Shown in pieces: positions 14,300 to 22,150 of a DNA stretch of 24,356 nucleotides; within the stretch, counting starts at the first letter, position 1, and every line of letters begins with the position of its first letter. The translations under genes were made by a program, and so were the position numbers. This DNA is from a virus, in the IMG/VR virus record IMGVR_UViG_3300042905_000616, positions 1 to 24,356 of that record. One strand, 5' to 3'. Under the pieces are notes generated by a model. That model was not told where the DNA came from and made no database searches. It saw nothing but the letters and a program-made list of their open reading frames with translations.

Positions 14300-16173
14300 G
14301 ACACGTTCCCCGAGATGACACAGACCGTTCCGCTGATGAACAGGATCGTTGCCACGCCACGGGTTGCAAGCGTTACAGAAGCCTTGTCTGCATCAGTTCC
14401 TGCAATGTACGCAGTGGTGATCGTACAGGTGATCGTGATGTTGCCAGAAGTATTGTTGAAGATGCTCACCACATCCCCAGTAGCGAAGGTCGCGTTAGGG
14501 ATCGTGATGCTGCCGCCAGAACCGACTTCAATGTAGTCACCCACATCCGTCGTGGCCAGGGTGTAAGAACCCGTCTTGGCAGAACCCGACTGAGGAACCC
14601 CACGGAAGCCAACCCTAGAAGCAGTACCGGCAGCGTCCATGAAGAACAGATCGCCGGATGAGGAGTACAGAGATACGCCGTTGGTCAGCGTACCCGCAGG
14701 GGCAGTGCCATTGAAGATTTGGAGAGCGTTGGTGCCAACCGTAGTTCCACGGTTTGCCGTGCCGCCGAGGGAGAAATTGCCTCCATCAGTCAGCGTCATC
14801 AAATCCGTCGTGGTAGATGACGCGCGCTTGCTGAACGCAAAACTGTATCCAGTGCCGTCCCCCATATAGATTCGACTGATGGGGGCTTCGTAACTGAACA
14901 GCATTGGGCCCTGAGCAACGGACAGCGTTGCCGAGGACGTTACGGTAATTCCACCCTGAACAGTCAGTTTCTGCCCCGGCGAAGTTGTACCGATACCCAA
15001 GTCACCATCAGCATCAAGCGTCATCACCTGCGTGAAGGTGGCGGTGGTTCCTGCTGTGCCGGAGGAGGCGTTAAACCATTTAAATGTGCCGCCCTCTAAT
15101 CGGTAAAAACCCGCCGCAGCAGTCGTTTTGTATGTGGGAACACCGCCGCTATTAACGAATGCGTTATGCCAAATATCTGTTACGCTGCTACCAGTGTTAT
15201 TTGCAAATGACGAAAGATTTCCTGCGTCAAGCACTCTCCATGTACTACCCCAAGCACTCGGCGTCACCCCCAGACCGAGGTTGCCGGAGGTATCAAACGT
15301 GCCAATAATGTTGCTGTTTGTGAGGATTTGCAGGCTGTGATTCGACAGCGTACCGATTGCGCCTTGCGTTGTGTACGTAATTCCTGTCTTGATTGTGCCG
15401 TCACCGATAGCAATAACGCCGCGCACATCCAACTTGTACGCAGGCGAACTCGTCCCAATGCCCAACCCGGTAGAGGTCAGGCGCATTAACTCGGATGCGT
15501 CTTGTTGGAAAATCAGGTTTGGAACAGTGCCAGACGTACGGGTAACTTGAATAACACCGTTAGTTCCAGAAGTTGTTAGTCGAATCCTCTGCGCGTTAAC
15601 AGCATCCCCGTTAAATACGTCTAAGGTAGTGCCCGCTGTGGATGCGCCAATAGATATATTTCCAGAGGGTAAAGTTAAAGTCGTACCGTTAAACGTCAAC
15701 GCCGACCCCGTGGTCAGCACCTTTGACGCATTGAGGTAGGCCACTCCGTTGGCGGTTCCTCCGTTGATCGTGACCGTCGAGGAAGTGGTCAGGGTGGTGA
15801 CGTTGGCTGTGCTAGCAGTCGTGGCTCCCAGCGTGGTGCCGTTGATGCTGCCGCCCGTGATAGCCACGTTGCCGCTGCTCATGTTCGTCACATTGCCGGT
15901 GGTAATGTTGGCAGTGGTGACGTTAGCCGTTGTGGCAATGACTGTCGCGGCGTTGAGCGTGGTCACGTTGGCTGTGGTCACAGACACGTTTGTGATCGTG
16001 ACATTGCCGCTGCTGATGGTCACGTTAGCCAGCGTCATGTTGTTGAGCGTGGTAACCGTGTTGCCCAGCTGAATAGCGGTATTGCCCAACGTGATGGGCG
16101 TGTTGAAGTTGGAGTCCAGCTGCGACAGCGGAATAGAAACAGTCGCGTTGGCAAAAGAATACGGGACAGTCAT
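14296..16173 (-). CDS. Tail fibre/appendage protein, 625 aa, modular
   Basis: The N-terminus (PYSFANATVSIPLSQLDSNF, then TPITLGNTAIQLGNTVTTLN) is the attachment-type start seen on many phage fibres. Residues 45-100 are a run of NVTTxN-like short repeats, a beta shaft. The middle (about 150-400) has fibre motifs GLGIGTSSPAYKLDV, NLGLGVTPSAWGSTW and DLGIGTTSPGQKLTV. The C-terminus (SYTLATTDVGDYIEVGSGGS..., GVATILFISGTVCVISGNVS) resembles conserved ends of other fibres. It probably trimerises and binds the host surface. No S74 chaperone is seen. GAGG lies seven bases before the ATG. The middle looks more AT-rich than the ends. Confidence 0.85.
   Translation of the reverse strand: MTVPYSFANATVSIPLSQLDSNFNTPITLGNTAIQLGNTVTTLNNMTLANVTISSGNVTITNVSVTTANVTTLNAATVIATTANVTTANITTGNVTNMSSGNVAITGGSINGTTLGATTASTANVTTLTTSSTVTINGGTANGVAYLNASKVLTTGSALTFNGTTLTLPSGNISIGASTAGTTLDVFNGDAVNAQRIRLTTSGTNGVIQVTRTSGTVPNLIFQQDASELMRLTSTGLGIGTSSPAYKLDVRGVIAIGDGTIKTGITYTTQGAIGTLSNHSLQILTNSNIIGTFDTSGNLGLGVTPSAWGSTWRVLDAGNLSSFANNTGSSVTDIWHNAFVNSGGVPTYKTTAAAGFYRLEGGTFKWFNASSGTAGTTATFTQVMTLDADGDLGIGTTSPGQKLTVQGGITVTSSATLSVAQGPMLFSYEAPISRIYMGDGTGYSFAFSKRASSTTTDLMTLTDGGNFSLGGTANRGTTVGTNALQIFNGTAPAGTLTNGVSLYSSSGDLFFMDAAGTASRVGFRGVPQSGSAKTGSYTLATTDVGDYIEVGSGGSITIPNATFATGDVVSIFNNTSGNITITCTITTAYIAGTDADKASVTLATRGVATILFISGTVCVISGNVS
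15874..16026 (-). repeat. NVTT-type short repeats in the 625-aa fibre
   Basis: About residues 50-100 of the fibre contain repeated NVT/NIT/NVS steps spaced mostly five to seven residues apart (for example NVTTLNAATVIATTANVTTA). The coding DNA shows matching degenerate repeats of a GTGACGTT-like unit on the plus strand. This is the signature of a beta-helical or triple-stranded fibre shaft and a likely site for length change by recombination. Confidence 0.75.
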
Positions 16174-16174
16174 T

Positions 16175-18421
16175 TCAGAACCTCACTCTTAGTTCGTGTT
16201 CCATCTCGAACGTGTTGACGACAAAGCCTGGGCCAGTGCTCGTGAGCGTCAAACCTAGATACTTTCCATACTGCTGGGCATCTGACTTGTACAGGTAGTA
16301 CCCAGACACCGTAAGCCACCCAACCGTCTCCATCGCATTGTTAGTCCATTCAACCGTGTTGCCAAGGTTGTTAACCCAGTTGATGAAGTTCTCAGCGGTG
16401 TATGTCGGACTAGAACCAGTTTCACTGTCTACCGTGACATTCAGCGTAGCCGGATAGGTGAGTGTTGCCTCAATACCAAACTTCAATGCCTGCTTGGTGC
16501 GGATGGGGTCACCCAGCGGCATGAGCGCAGTGCGGATGGTGCTGTTGATGTTGGCCGCAGGGTCTGCGTACAACTGGTACAGGTCGGTGTCATCCACCCC
16601 GTAGAGCTTGATCGTTCCCCCAAACGGCACAGAAGTCACATAGTCAATGCTTCCTTGACTCGTGACAAACCACTTCTTGTCGAAAAACACGGCCTGAATC
16701 TGCCGTGGGGTTGCAGGAGTGGTGGTTGGGTCGTTGTAGGTGAAGTTGAAAGCCGCACACAGGATGTTGTTGATTAGCACCTGCCCACCTGTAATCGGCT
16801 CGTTAAAGTCGATGTTCAGGAAGATGCCATCCAACGGGTCTGACAGCTTGCTGGTGGTAGAACCCACCAGTGCGTACATCCCGTAGTCGTTCATGAACAG
16901 CAAACTGCGGAAGTACGGGAAGATGGCGTCTGTGCGGCCTGTTCCGATACTGGCGCTGACGTTGGTGTTCGTAAACAGCGTGGTACCTTCTGGAGTCACA
17001 CGCAGGTCAGAGATGATGTTGATGCTCGTTTCGCCAAAGATGTACAGGAAGTTGTTGGCAGAAACGATAGCCCTAATGTTCCCGCGCAGGGTGGAATCAC
17101 TCAACGTGAGTGAGCCTGCGGAAACAGAAGTGAAGTCAGTCGCACTGTCTGCAGCTGAGTAGTACAGGGTTCTCCCTGATGCCACCCAAACACGACCACC
17201 GAATGTCGCTACATCCTGCACATCGTCGGTGTTGACGATAGCCTTGGCTGCTGCGTTGCTGCCGCCACCACCTGTAATCGTGACCACCACGTTGGAGTTG
17301 GCGGTGTAGCCTGCTCCTGGGTTTGTCATGATGACTTGGTTGACGGTGTTGCCGCTGACGATGGCAGTGGCGTTGGCCTGCGTGGTGTAGCCCGTAGCGT
17401 TACCGATGGTCACCACCACGTTGGCTGCGTTGCTGTAACCAGTGCCGCCACTCGTCACCACCACAGAGACGGTGCCCTTCTTGAAGGTGGTCAGCTGTGA
17501 AATGGCAGTGGCATTGGTGCCGCCTGGGCTAGCCTCAATGGTGACGCTAGGCGGTGAGGTATAGCCTGAGCCTGCTTCTGTCAGGAAGATACTCGTGACA
17601 GAACCCGTGCTGATCGTGGCTATGGCATTGGCATTGGAGCCACCACCGTCTGTGATCGTGACGGTTGGTGTCTTGATGTAGCCGGTACCTGGTTCTGTAA
17701 CGGTGACAGACACCACGTTGCCACTGGCAAGCGCAGCTGTAGCCTTGGCGGTGATGCTGCCTGCGATGTCAGGAGCGGAGATCGTCACTAGCGGGACAGA
17801 GGTGTAGCCGCTGCCGGGAGCATCTACGGTGATGGCGCGGACTCCACCAGCTGCGGTGGAGATGGTGGCCTCTGCCAGAGCCTGTACGCCATTAGCCTGG
17901 TTGGGAGCCGAGATGGTGACCAACGGAGCCTGCGTGTAGCCAGAGCCTGGGTTGGTGATTCCGATAAAACCTACGGAATTGCCACTAACCAGGCTTGTGC
18001 CATTCCAGTTGTACAGCCCGTTCTCAGGGTCTGCGATGATGACCCGCTCGTTCTTGTACTGAGCGGTATTGGCATCACCACCGGAGAACGTGCCACTGGA
18101 GGCTACGTTGCCTTTTGTCTGTGTGGTGAGGTCGAAATACTGTGCTGCGCCGTTCTCGCTGAAGACAATGATGTAGTCATTGAGGTCGATGTTGGCAGAG
18201 CTGATGTGCGTGACCGTGTTGCCAAACACCACATTGTTGGCGGTGCTGTCTACGGTCTGCTTCTGGGCCTGGACGATCTTGATGTTGCCAAACCCGATGG
18301 GCATGGCGTTCTCAATCCAGGCAAACTCTTTTTCGTCAATCGCAGTACGGTTAGCCTTGGTGTTAATACCAAGGAAGTTCTTGATGACAGCGTAGGACTT
18401 CTTCTGCTCAGCCGCTGCCAT
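16175..18421 (-). CDS. Tail nozzle / packaged-DNA stabilisation-like protein, 748 aa
   Basis: The N-terminus (KNFLGINTKANRTAIDEKEF then AWIENAMPIGFGN) and beta-propeller-like motifs (VWVASGRTLYYSAADSATDF, NFLYIFGETSINIISDLRV, SLLFMNDYGMYALVG) resemble tail proteins that close the portal channel in short-tailed phages, such as P22 gp10 (phage stabilisation family). Residues 153-398 are an inserted array of six repeats with GSGYT-type motifs. The C-terminal part is beta-rich. It follows the adaptor-like gene and precedes the fibres, as expected for a tail nozzle. The ATG at 18421 lies three bases after the previous stop, with no clear ribosome-binding site. The assignment is from motifs and place, not from a search. 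Confidence 0.78.
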   Translation of the reverse strand: MAAAEQKKSYAVIKNFLGINTKANRTAIDEKEFAWIENAMPIGFGNIKIVQAQKQTVDSTANNVVFGNTVTHISSANIDLNDYIIVFSENGAAQYFDLTTQTKGNVASSGTFSGGDANTAQYKNERVIIADPENGLYNWNGTSLVSGNSVGFIGITNPGSGYTQAPLVTISAPNQANGVQALAEATISTAAGGVRAITVDAPGSGYTSVPLVTISAPDIAGSITAKATAALASGNVVSVTVTEPGTGYIKTPTVTITDGGGSNANAIATISTGSVTSIFLTEAGSGYTSPPSVTIEASPGGTNATAISQLTTFKKGTVSVVVTSGGTGYSNAANVVVTIGNATGYTTQANATAIVSGNTVNQVIMTNPGAGYTANSNVVVTITGGGGSNAAAKAIVNTDDVQDVATFGGRVWVASGRTLYYSAADSATDFTSVSAGSLTLSDSTLRGNIRAIVSANNFLYIFGETSINIISDLRVTPEGTTLFTNTNVSASIGTGRTDAIFPYFRSLLFMNDYGMYALVGSTTSKLSDPLDGIFLNIDFNEPITGGQVLINNILCAAFNFTYNDPTTTPATPRQIQAVFFDKKWFVTSQGSIDYVTSVPFGGTIKLYGVDDTDLYQLYADPAANINSTIRTALMPLGDPIRTKQALKFGIEATLTYPATLNVTVDSETGSSPTYTAENFINWVNNLGNTVEWTNNAMETVGWLTVSGYYLYKSDAQQYGKYLGLTLTSTGPGFVVNTFEMEHELRVRF
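17228..17965 (-). repeat. Six-copy GSGYT repeat array inside the nozzle-like protein
   Basis: Residues 153-398 contain six units of 39-44 residues. Each begins near PGSGYT (Tyr at 162, 206, 248, 287, 329 and 372) and continues with VTI and a Gly/Asn/Ala-rich segment such as GGGSNANAIATIS. The units are divergent at DNA level, so the array is not recent. They look like small beta domains stacked on the protein surface. Confidence 0.85.
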
Positions 18422-18424
18422 GAC

Positions 18425-19267
18425 TTAAATCTGCGAGTATGGATTGGGGATGCGGCGGGTGTACACGGAGTTAAGCACTCCCTGCACATCCTTGAGGTAC
18501 TGTTGTTTGAAGATTTCCGCTTCTCCGTAGCTCTGCTCCTTGTACTTGGCCTTGTAGGCTGCGTAAAACTGAACAGGGTTGGTATACGGAGCCTTGATCT
18601 CGTCAACCACGTTGGGGGTTGCAAGACTCAAAGGCAGCGGAAGCCGCACGGTATCGACTTCGATGGTGTACGACTGGTCTGGTACGGGCGAGATATAGAT
18701 GGATTTCTGCCCGTAAGTGGAGAAGCACACGGGCCTGCCCACGTAATTTTGCCAATAACGAACCTGTGCGTTGAAGTCAGACCACGCCAGATAGCGCAGC
18801 GGAATGCGTGAATTACCCCAGTAAAGCGTAACGTTCAGTACATCCAGCGTCTCATCTCCTTGCGGCAAAGCCGAGTATGGGATGATTTCAGCATTGGCAG
18901 CATAGCGCAGCGTGGCTGTGCCATCCGTGAAGTTGGTGCTGGGCGGGAAGACATTGGCCCCACTGGGATAGGGAGGCGCAGAAGTGCCGAGCACACCGCC
19001 CGACACCACTTCGTAGATGAAGATGTTGGAGAAGATGTAGCTGCCAGTCGTGACAGTTGCACCTTCTGCCCAGATGGTAGCCGCTGTGCCGTCAGGTGCT
19101 AGAGGCGTGTAGGAAATCTGCAGGGTACGCAGACAGCCGGTGTCGCGTACTACCTCTTCCCTAGCCTCGTTGATGTAGTCGGTTAGTTCCGACTCGCTCC
19201 AAAAGACGCTATTTGCATCGTGCAAGAGGCGTTGCACTTCCAACAGATAGGAAGATAGTGTTGCCAT
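18425..19267 (-). CDS. Head-tail adaptor-like structural protein, 280 aa
   Basis: The N-terminus (SYLLEVQRLLHDANSVFWSE, ELTDYINEAREEVVRDTGC) is a helical front typical of phage head-to-tail connector proteins. A beta-rich middle follows (SNIFIYEVVSGGVLG, NVTLYWGNSRIPLRYLAWSD, YGQKSIYISPVPDQSYTIEV), and the C-terminal helix region (FYAAYKAKYKEQSYGEAEIF, QQYLKDVQGVLNSVYTRR) is long and charged. A protein of this kind next to the nozzle and after the capsid fits an adaptor ring that joins portal and tail (gp4-like role in P22). This is inferred from order and fold type; the family name is not certain. Confidence 0.75.
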   Translation of the reverse strand: MATLSSYLLEVQRLLHDANSVFWSESELTDYINEAREEVVRDTGCLRTLQISYTPLAPDGTAATIWAEGATVTTGSYIFSNIFIYEVVSGGVLGTSAPPYPSGANVFPPSTNFTDGTATLRYAANAEIIPYSALPQGDETLDVLNVTLYWGNSRIPLRYLAWSDFNAQVRYWQNYVGRPVCFSTYGQKSIYISPVPDQSYTIEVDTVRLPLPLSLATPNVVDEIKAPYTNPVQFYAAYKAKYKEQSYGEAEIFKQQYLKDVQGVLNSVYTRRIPNPYSQI

Positions 19268-19279
19268 GTAGCGTCCATA

Positions 19280-19621
19280 TCAAGCGACCCTAGGACTGGC
19301 TTTCCCCGCTGCCCGTTTTTCAACGAGCAGGGGAACGACACCAGCCGCCGAGGGTAACGAGCGGCCTTTGCTGGGAGCTTCGGTAGAGATCGTAATCTTA
19401 CCGAGACGCTCCAATCCTTGTTCGTATTCGGTGTTGAGCCGTACCCAACCCAAGCGGATCAGGTACGGCATCTTGTCAGCGTCTTCATAACCAAAGACAT
19501 GACGGGCTGCAGCCACCGGCATAGCCGTGGTTTGTCCCGCCTTGAACTCGTAGGTCACGTTGCAGAACTCCGCAGAGAAGTTCTGCTCCGTGCCGTTGGT
19601 TATGTAGAGCGCATCACTCAT
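19280..19621 (-). CDS. Conserved phage structural protein, 113 aa
   Basis: The first two thirds form a compact beta-type domain with the pattern NFSAEFCNVTYEFKAGQTTA and AARHVFGYEDADKMPYLIRL, then GW, which recurs in small proteins between capsid and tail genes of many phages. The last third (PSAAGVVPLLVEKRAAGKAS) is basic and probably disordered. The start ATG overlaps the stop of the 136-aa gene (ATGA). Function is unknown; a minor capsid or connector-associated role is likely. Confidence 0.75.
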   Translation of the reverse strand: MSDALYITNGTEQNFSAEFCNVTYEFKAGQTTAMPVAAARHVFGYEDADKMPYLIRLGWVRLNTEYEQGLERLGKITISTEAPSKGRSLPSAAGVVPLLVEKRAAGKASPRVA

Positions 19622-20028
19622 AGCGTCACAACGTCACCGAAGACCGTGATGTCGCAAGTGCCACCAGACACCGCAGTGTTCACTTTCACGAACAGAGCAC
19701 CTGCACTGTACACGGTGGTAGCCGCGCCAGCTGCAAGCGTCATATCCTGGAAGGTCGAGGTGCTGGTGATGTTTGCCAACAGGGTGGCAGAACCAATGGC
19801 ATTGCTCGTGTTCCCATCATTGCTGGTGAGAACACTGACGTTGCCAGTGGCGATACTCTTGTTGGCGTTTGCAACAACGATACGGCGAACGATGTAGCTG
19901 GTGCCCCCATCCATGAAGATGGTAGCCACGGCGTTACCCGTGGAACCAATGTCCACGGTGGCTTTTTTGCCAACGCCGAAGCTGCCGAATCGGTCAGGAT
20001 AAAGAGCGCCTACATGATTCGCGTTCAT
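19618..20028 (-). CDS. Beta-rich small virion protein, 136 aa
   Basis: The product starts MNANHVGALYPDRFGSFGVG and then has a Val/Thr/Ala-rich beta pattern (TVDIGSTGNAVATIFMDGGT, SYIVRRIVVANANK, ATTVYSAGALFVKVNTAVSG). It follows the 106-aa gene with AAGGAG before its ATG. Position two genes after the capsid protein and composition suggest a capsid-decorating or minor head protein. No family is recognised. Confidence 0.72.
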   Translation of the reverse strand: MNANHVGALYPDRFGSFGVGKKATVDIGSTGNAVATIFMDGGTSYIVRRIVVANANKSIATGNVSVLTSNDGNTSNAIGSATLLANITSTSTFQDMTLAAGAATTVYSAGALFVKVNTAVSGGTCDITVFGDVVTL

Positions 20029-20037
20029 ATCGGCTCC

Positions 20038-20358
20038 TTACGAGGTGTACGTGCTAGACACAGCCTGACCACCGTCCACAGTGACGAAGGTCACGGTGGT
20101 GTTGGTCGAAGCAGCGTTGACGAACACGTTGATGCCGTCAGAGATGAGCACGCCACCCGTGTTGTTGGCCATCAGCGTGGTGATGGTCGAGCCGTTGTTA
20201 GCGGTGACCGTCACGTTTGCCGTGGGAAACATCAGGTAGGTACCAGCAGGCACAACCGCGCCAGCCGTGGTGGCCGTAACGGTGGTGGTCTGCCAGTAAG
20301 CGCCTGCCGAGTTGGTCAGAGCGCCTGCAACGAGGATTTTGTTAAGTCCGAGTGCCAT
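20038..20358 (-). CDS. Candidate capsid decoration protein, 106 aa
   Basis: This is the first gene after the major capsid protein, with AAGGAG upstream. The sequence is Thr/Val/Ala-rich with alternating hydrophobics (WQTTTVTATTAGAVVPAGTY, LMFPTANVTVTANNGST, NVFVNAASTNTTVTFVTVDG), as in small trimeric or monomeric head-decoration proteins. It has no Cys, charged clusters or membrane helix. The role is inferred from position and composition. Confidence 0.7.
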   Translation of the reverse strand: MALGLNKILVAGALTNSAGAYWQTTTVTATTAGAVVPAGTYLMFPTANVTVTANNGSTITTLMANNTGGVLISDGINVFVNAASTNTTVTFVTVDGGQAVSSTYTS

Positions 20359-20371
20359 GACGAGTTACTCC

Positions 20372-21373
20372 TTACAGGGTGAGGTAGTTGTAGCCCGTCA
20401 CTTTGGACATCGCCTTGGGTTTGACGTTCACCAATTCGGCAATCATCAAAACCGCGCCGACGTAGCCAATCTGCCAGTTCGGCAGGGTGCTCTCGAAGCC
20501 CGTGAACACGAACGAACCCTGCTCATGGATGTAGAGCGACAGGTAGTTAGTGTTCAGGAAGTACACCGTGCCTTCCGGGCAGTACGGATCGGGATAGATC
20601 GGCACGCCAGCCACCATCAGGGCGCGGAATGCAGCCTGCGGCCCGTTGGGGTCGCCGTCGAATCCAGAGCCAGGGGTGATGACGTACTGCTCTTGACCCA
20701 CGAAGTCTTGGGCCAACAGCGTCCAGGTACCGAAGCCGCAAACACCGAAGCTGGGCATCTCAGCGCCGTTCTTCACGGTACCGGAGATGTACTGCAGGAT
20801 GTTTTGACGGGTCGGGTTAACCGAGCCTGCAGCGTACTGCTTGCTCTTCCACCAGGTATAGGTGGAGCGGTCAATGTTGCCGTACGTGCCGGAATCGGCC
20901 ACGGCCAGCGGCAGACCAGTAAACTGCTGCGTGTTGGTCGTGTTGTTGTACAGCGAGGTGGCCATTGCGTCCATCATCACGTTGGTCGCATCGTTCATGC
21001 GAGCCTCGATCAGAGGGATAACGGCTGCGTCTTGCTGAACGGCACCTTCCATGCCCAGGAAAGGCACGGGAGAGATCATCAGCTTGAGGTTGAACTCAGC
21101 GTTGTAAGCGCCTTGCTGGACGGACGGCTGGGCGAACGAGCCGCTGTAGTCAGACCACTGAGCATTTACGAACTGAGCGCCCTGCACGGGCACGACCACG
21201 GAAGAGACACCGCCGGAGGCTTGCTGACTGTTGGCAATCAGTGCCGCCATAAGCGGAGTCGAGTTGTACAGCTGTACAACCATCTTGGGAATAAAGGCCC
21301 TCCGTGTGACATAGGTCAACTCGGTAAGCTGAGTTGAGCCTGCTGCCGGGAGGATGCCACCACCAATAGCCAT
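20372..21373 (-). CDS. Major capsid protein
   Basis: This 333-aa protein has the usual size of an HK97-fold capsid subunit without a large scaffold domain. Features seen are an N-arm (TYVTRRAFIPKMVVQLYNST), a long central helix region with many Met/Asn (EARMNDATNVMMDAMATSLY), and a C-terminal part with VYFLNTNYLSLYIHEQGSFV and LPNWQIGYVGAVLMIAELVN, a pattern shared by phage capsid proteins. It follows a scaffold-like gene and the portal, and has the best ribosome-binding site in the window (AAGGAGG), as expected for the most abundant virion protein. The HK97 fold is inferred from family knowledge. Confidence 0.88.
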   Translation of the reverse strand: MAIGGGILPAAGSTQLTELTYVTRRAFIPKMVVQLYNSTPLMAALIANSQQASGGVSSVVVPVQGAQFVNAQWSDYSGSFAQPSVQQGAYNAEFNLKLMISPVPFLGMEGAVQQDAAVIPLIEARMNDATNVMMDAMATSLYNNTTNTQQFTGLPLAVADSGTYGNIDRSTYTWWKSKQYAAGSVNPTRQNILQYISGTVKNGAEMPSFGVCGFGTWTLLAQDFVGQEQYVITPGSGFDGDPNGPQAAFRALMVAGVPIYPDPYCPEGTVYFLNTNYLSLYIHEQGSFVFTGFESTLPNWQIGYVGAVLMIAELVNVKPKAMSKVTGYNYLTL

Positions 21374-21377
21374 ATGG

Positions 21378-21384
21378 CCTCCTT
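21378..21384 (-). promoter_or_regulatory. Strong Shine-Dalgarno of the capsid gene
   Basis: AAGGAGG stands four bases before the capsid ATG at 21373. It is a full complement to the 16S anti-Shine-Dalgarno core and fixes the start of the gene. Most neighbours have shorter matches, which fits high demand for capsid protein. Confidence 0.8.
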
Positions 21385-21403
21385 GAGTTAAAAATTACCC
21401 TCT

Positions 21404-21934
21404 TTACAGCCCGATGGGTCGCGTAGGCTTACGCAACTCATTCAAGGCTCTCACAGCTTCTTCACGGGCTGCGCCTGCCGGGTTCTTCCAGTAACGGTTC
21501 AGGTCAAAGTTTTTGACGGCTGAGGGGTTGTAACCAGAAGAGGTCGGCGTTGCAGCCTGCTTCATCCACTTGTGATACTCGGCTGCTGTCTCGTGGTTGG
21601 TAATACCGCGCTCCAGCATGAGTTTCTCCACAGCCTTGACTTCTTCCTCGTTGTCAATGAGTCCCTTCTTCAGCAGCCCATCACGGCGCTTCTGCAGGGT
21701 TTCCATTGCTTCCTTCTCGCGCAGCTTTGCCTCCAGCTGTTGAACACGCTGGTCATTCTGCGACACCGCCTGTTGGACGGTCTGCTCAAGCTCAAGCTCA
21801 GGAATAGGAAGGTCAGGTTGAACCTTCTTAGTCATTCGCAAGAAGTCTTTGCGAGTCGCGGGATTCTCAGCGAGTTGCTTGGCCAGGAGGGCCAGCTCAT
21901 CACGAGCGGATTGATCAAGGTTTTCGAGTGACAT
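21404..21934 (-). CDS. Scaffold-like head assembly protein, 176 aa
   Basis: The protein is charged and almost entirely helical. Its N-terminus is helical (ARDELALLAKQLAENPATRK), the middle is a coiled coil rich in Gln/Glu/Lys (VQQAVSQNDQRVQQLEAKLR), and the end is basic (REEAVRALNELRKPTRPIG). It lies directly before the major capsid gene and has no Cys or hydrophobic segment. This is the composition and place of phage scaffolding proteins, which shape the procapsid and are then removed. No protease gene is in the window, so it may leave intact. The identity is inferred from context. Confidence 0.68.
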   Translation of the reverse strand: MSLENLDQSARDELALLAKQLAENPATRKDFLRMTKKVQPDLPIPELELEQTVQQAVSQNDQRVQQLEAKLREKEAMETLQKRRDGLLKKGLIDNEEEVKAVEKLMLERGITNHETAAEYHKWMKQAATPTSSGYNPSAVKNFDLNRYWKNPAGAAREEAVRALNELRKPTRPIGL

Positions 21935-21946
21935 AGCTTTACCCTC

Positions 21947-21965
21947 TTATCTGGTTATCAGATAA
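21947..21965. other. Inverted repeat over the 60-aa stop and the scaffold leader
   Basis: TTATCTG and CAGATAA form a perfect 7-base stem with a five-base loop. On the coding (minus) strand the hairpin covers the stop of the 60-aa gene and lies just before the AGAGGG ribosome-binding stretch of the scaffold gene. Read on the plus strand it is followed by a run of six T, like a weak terminator for antisense transcripts. The stem is AT-rich and weak. Confidence 0.35.
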
Positions 21966-22140
21966 CTTTTTTACCGTCACCGGGCTTCTGAACAGCCATC
22001 GCGTTCTTCTTGTACTTGCTGGCGCCGTCAAGGCCACCAAACTGAGAGAAGCGAGGCGTGTTGACCATTTGGCCGTTCTGCTGATTGTTGTCAGTAGGAC
22101 GACGGGGAGCTGCGGCTCCACGGGGCTTGAACAAGTCCAT
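21958..22140 (-). CDS. Small Gln/Asn/Lys-rich protein, 60 aa
   Basis: The product (MDLFKPRGAAAPRRPTDNNQ... KKNAMAVQKPGDGKKVI) is polar, basic and probably disordered, with no known motif. The ATG at 22140 has AAGGAG at a good distance, which favours this frame over an overlapping frame of equal length that lacks such a signal. It lies between two head-assembly genes, so a small head-related protein is plausible. Function unknown. Confidence 0.65.
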   Translation of the reverse strand: MDLFKPRGAAAPRRPTDNNQQNGQMVNTPRFSQFGGLDGASKYKKNAMAVQKPGDGKKVI

Positions 22141-22150
22141 TTAAGACTCC

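Noticed and set aside
11638-16173. Diversity-generating retroelement acting on the fibres
   Set aside because: No reverse transcriptase, template repeat or C-type-lectin variable end is visible in the window; the fibre repeats are ordinary shaft repeats.
20312-21337. A 341-codon open frame on the plus strand opposite the capsid gene
   Set aside because: It lies fully antisense to the major capsid gene, its product is Arg/His/Gly-rich low-quality sequence, and it has no family motif. Long antisense frames are a by-product of the codon bias of the real gene.
21939-22121. An alternative 60-codon minus-strand frame overlapping the 60-aa gene
   Set aside because: The frame starting at 22140 has an AAGGAG ribosome-binding site and an ATG, and the alternative product is Ser/Arg/Thr-rich without a good start signal.
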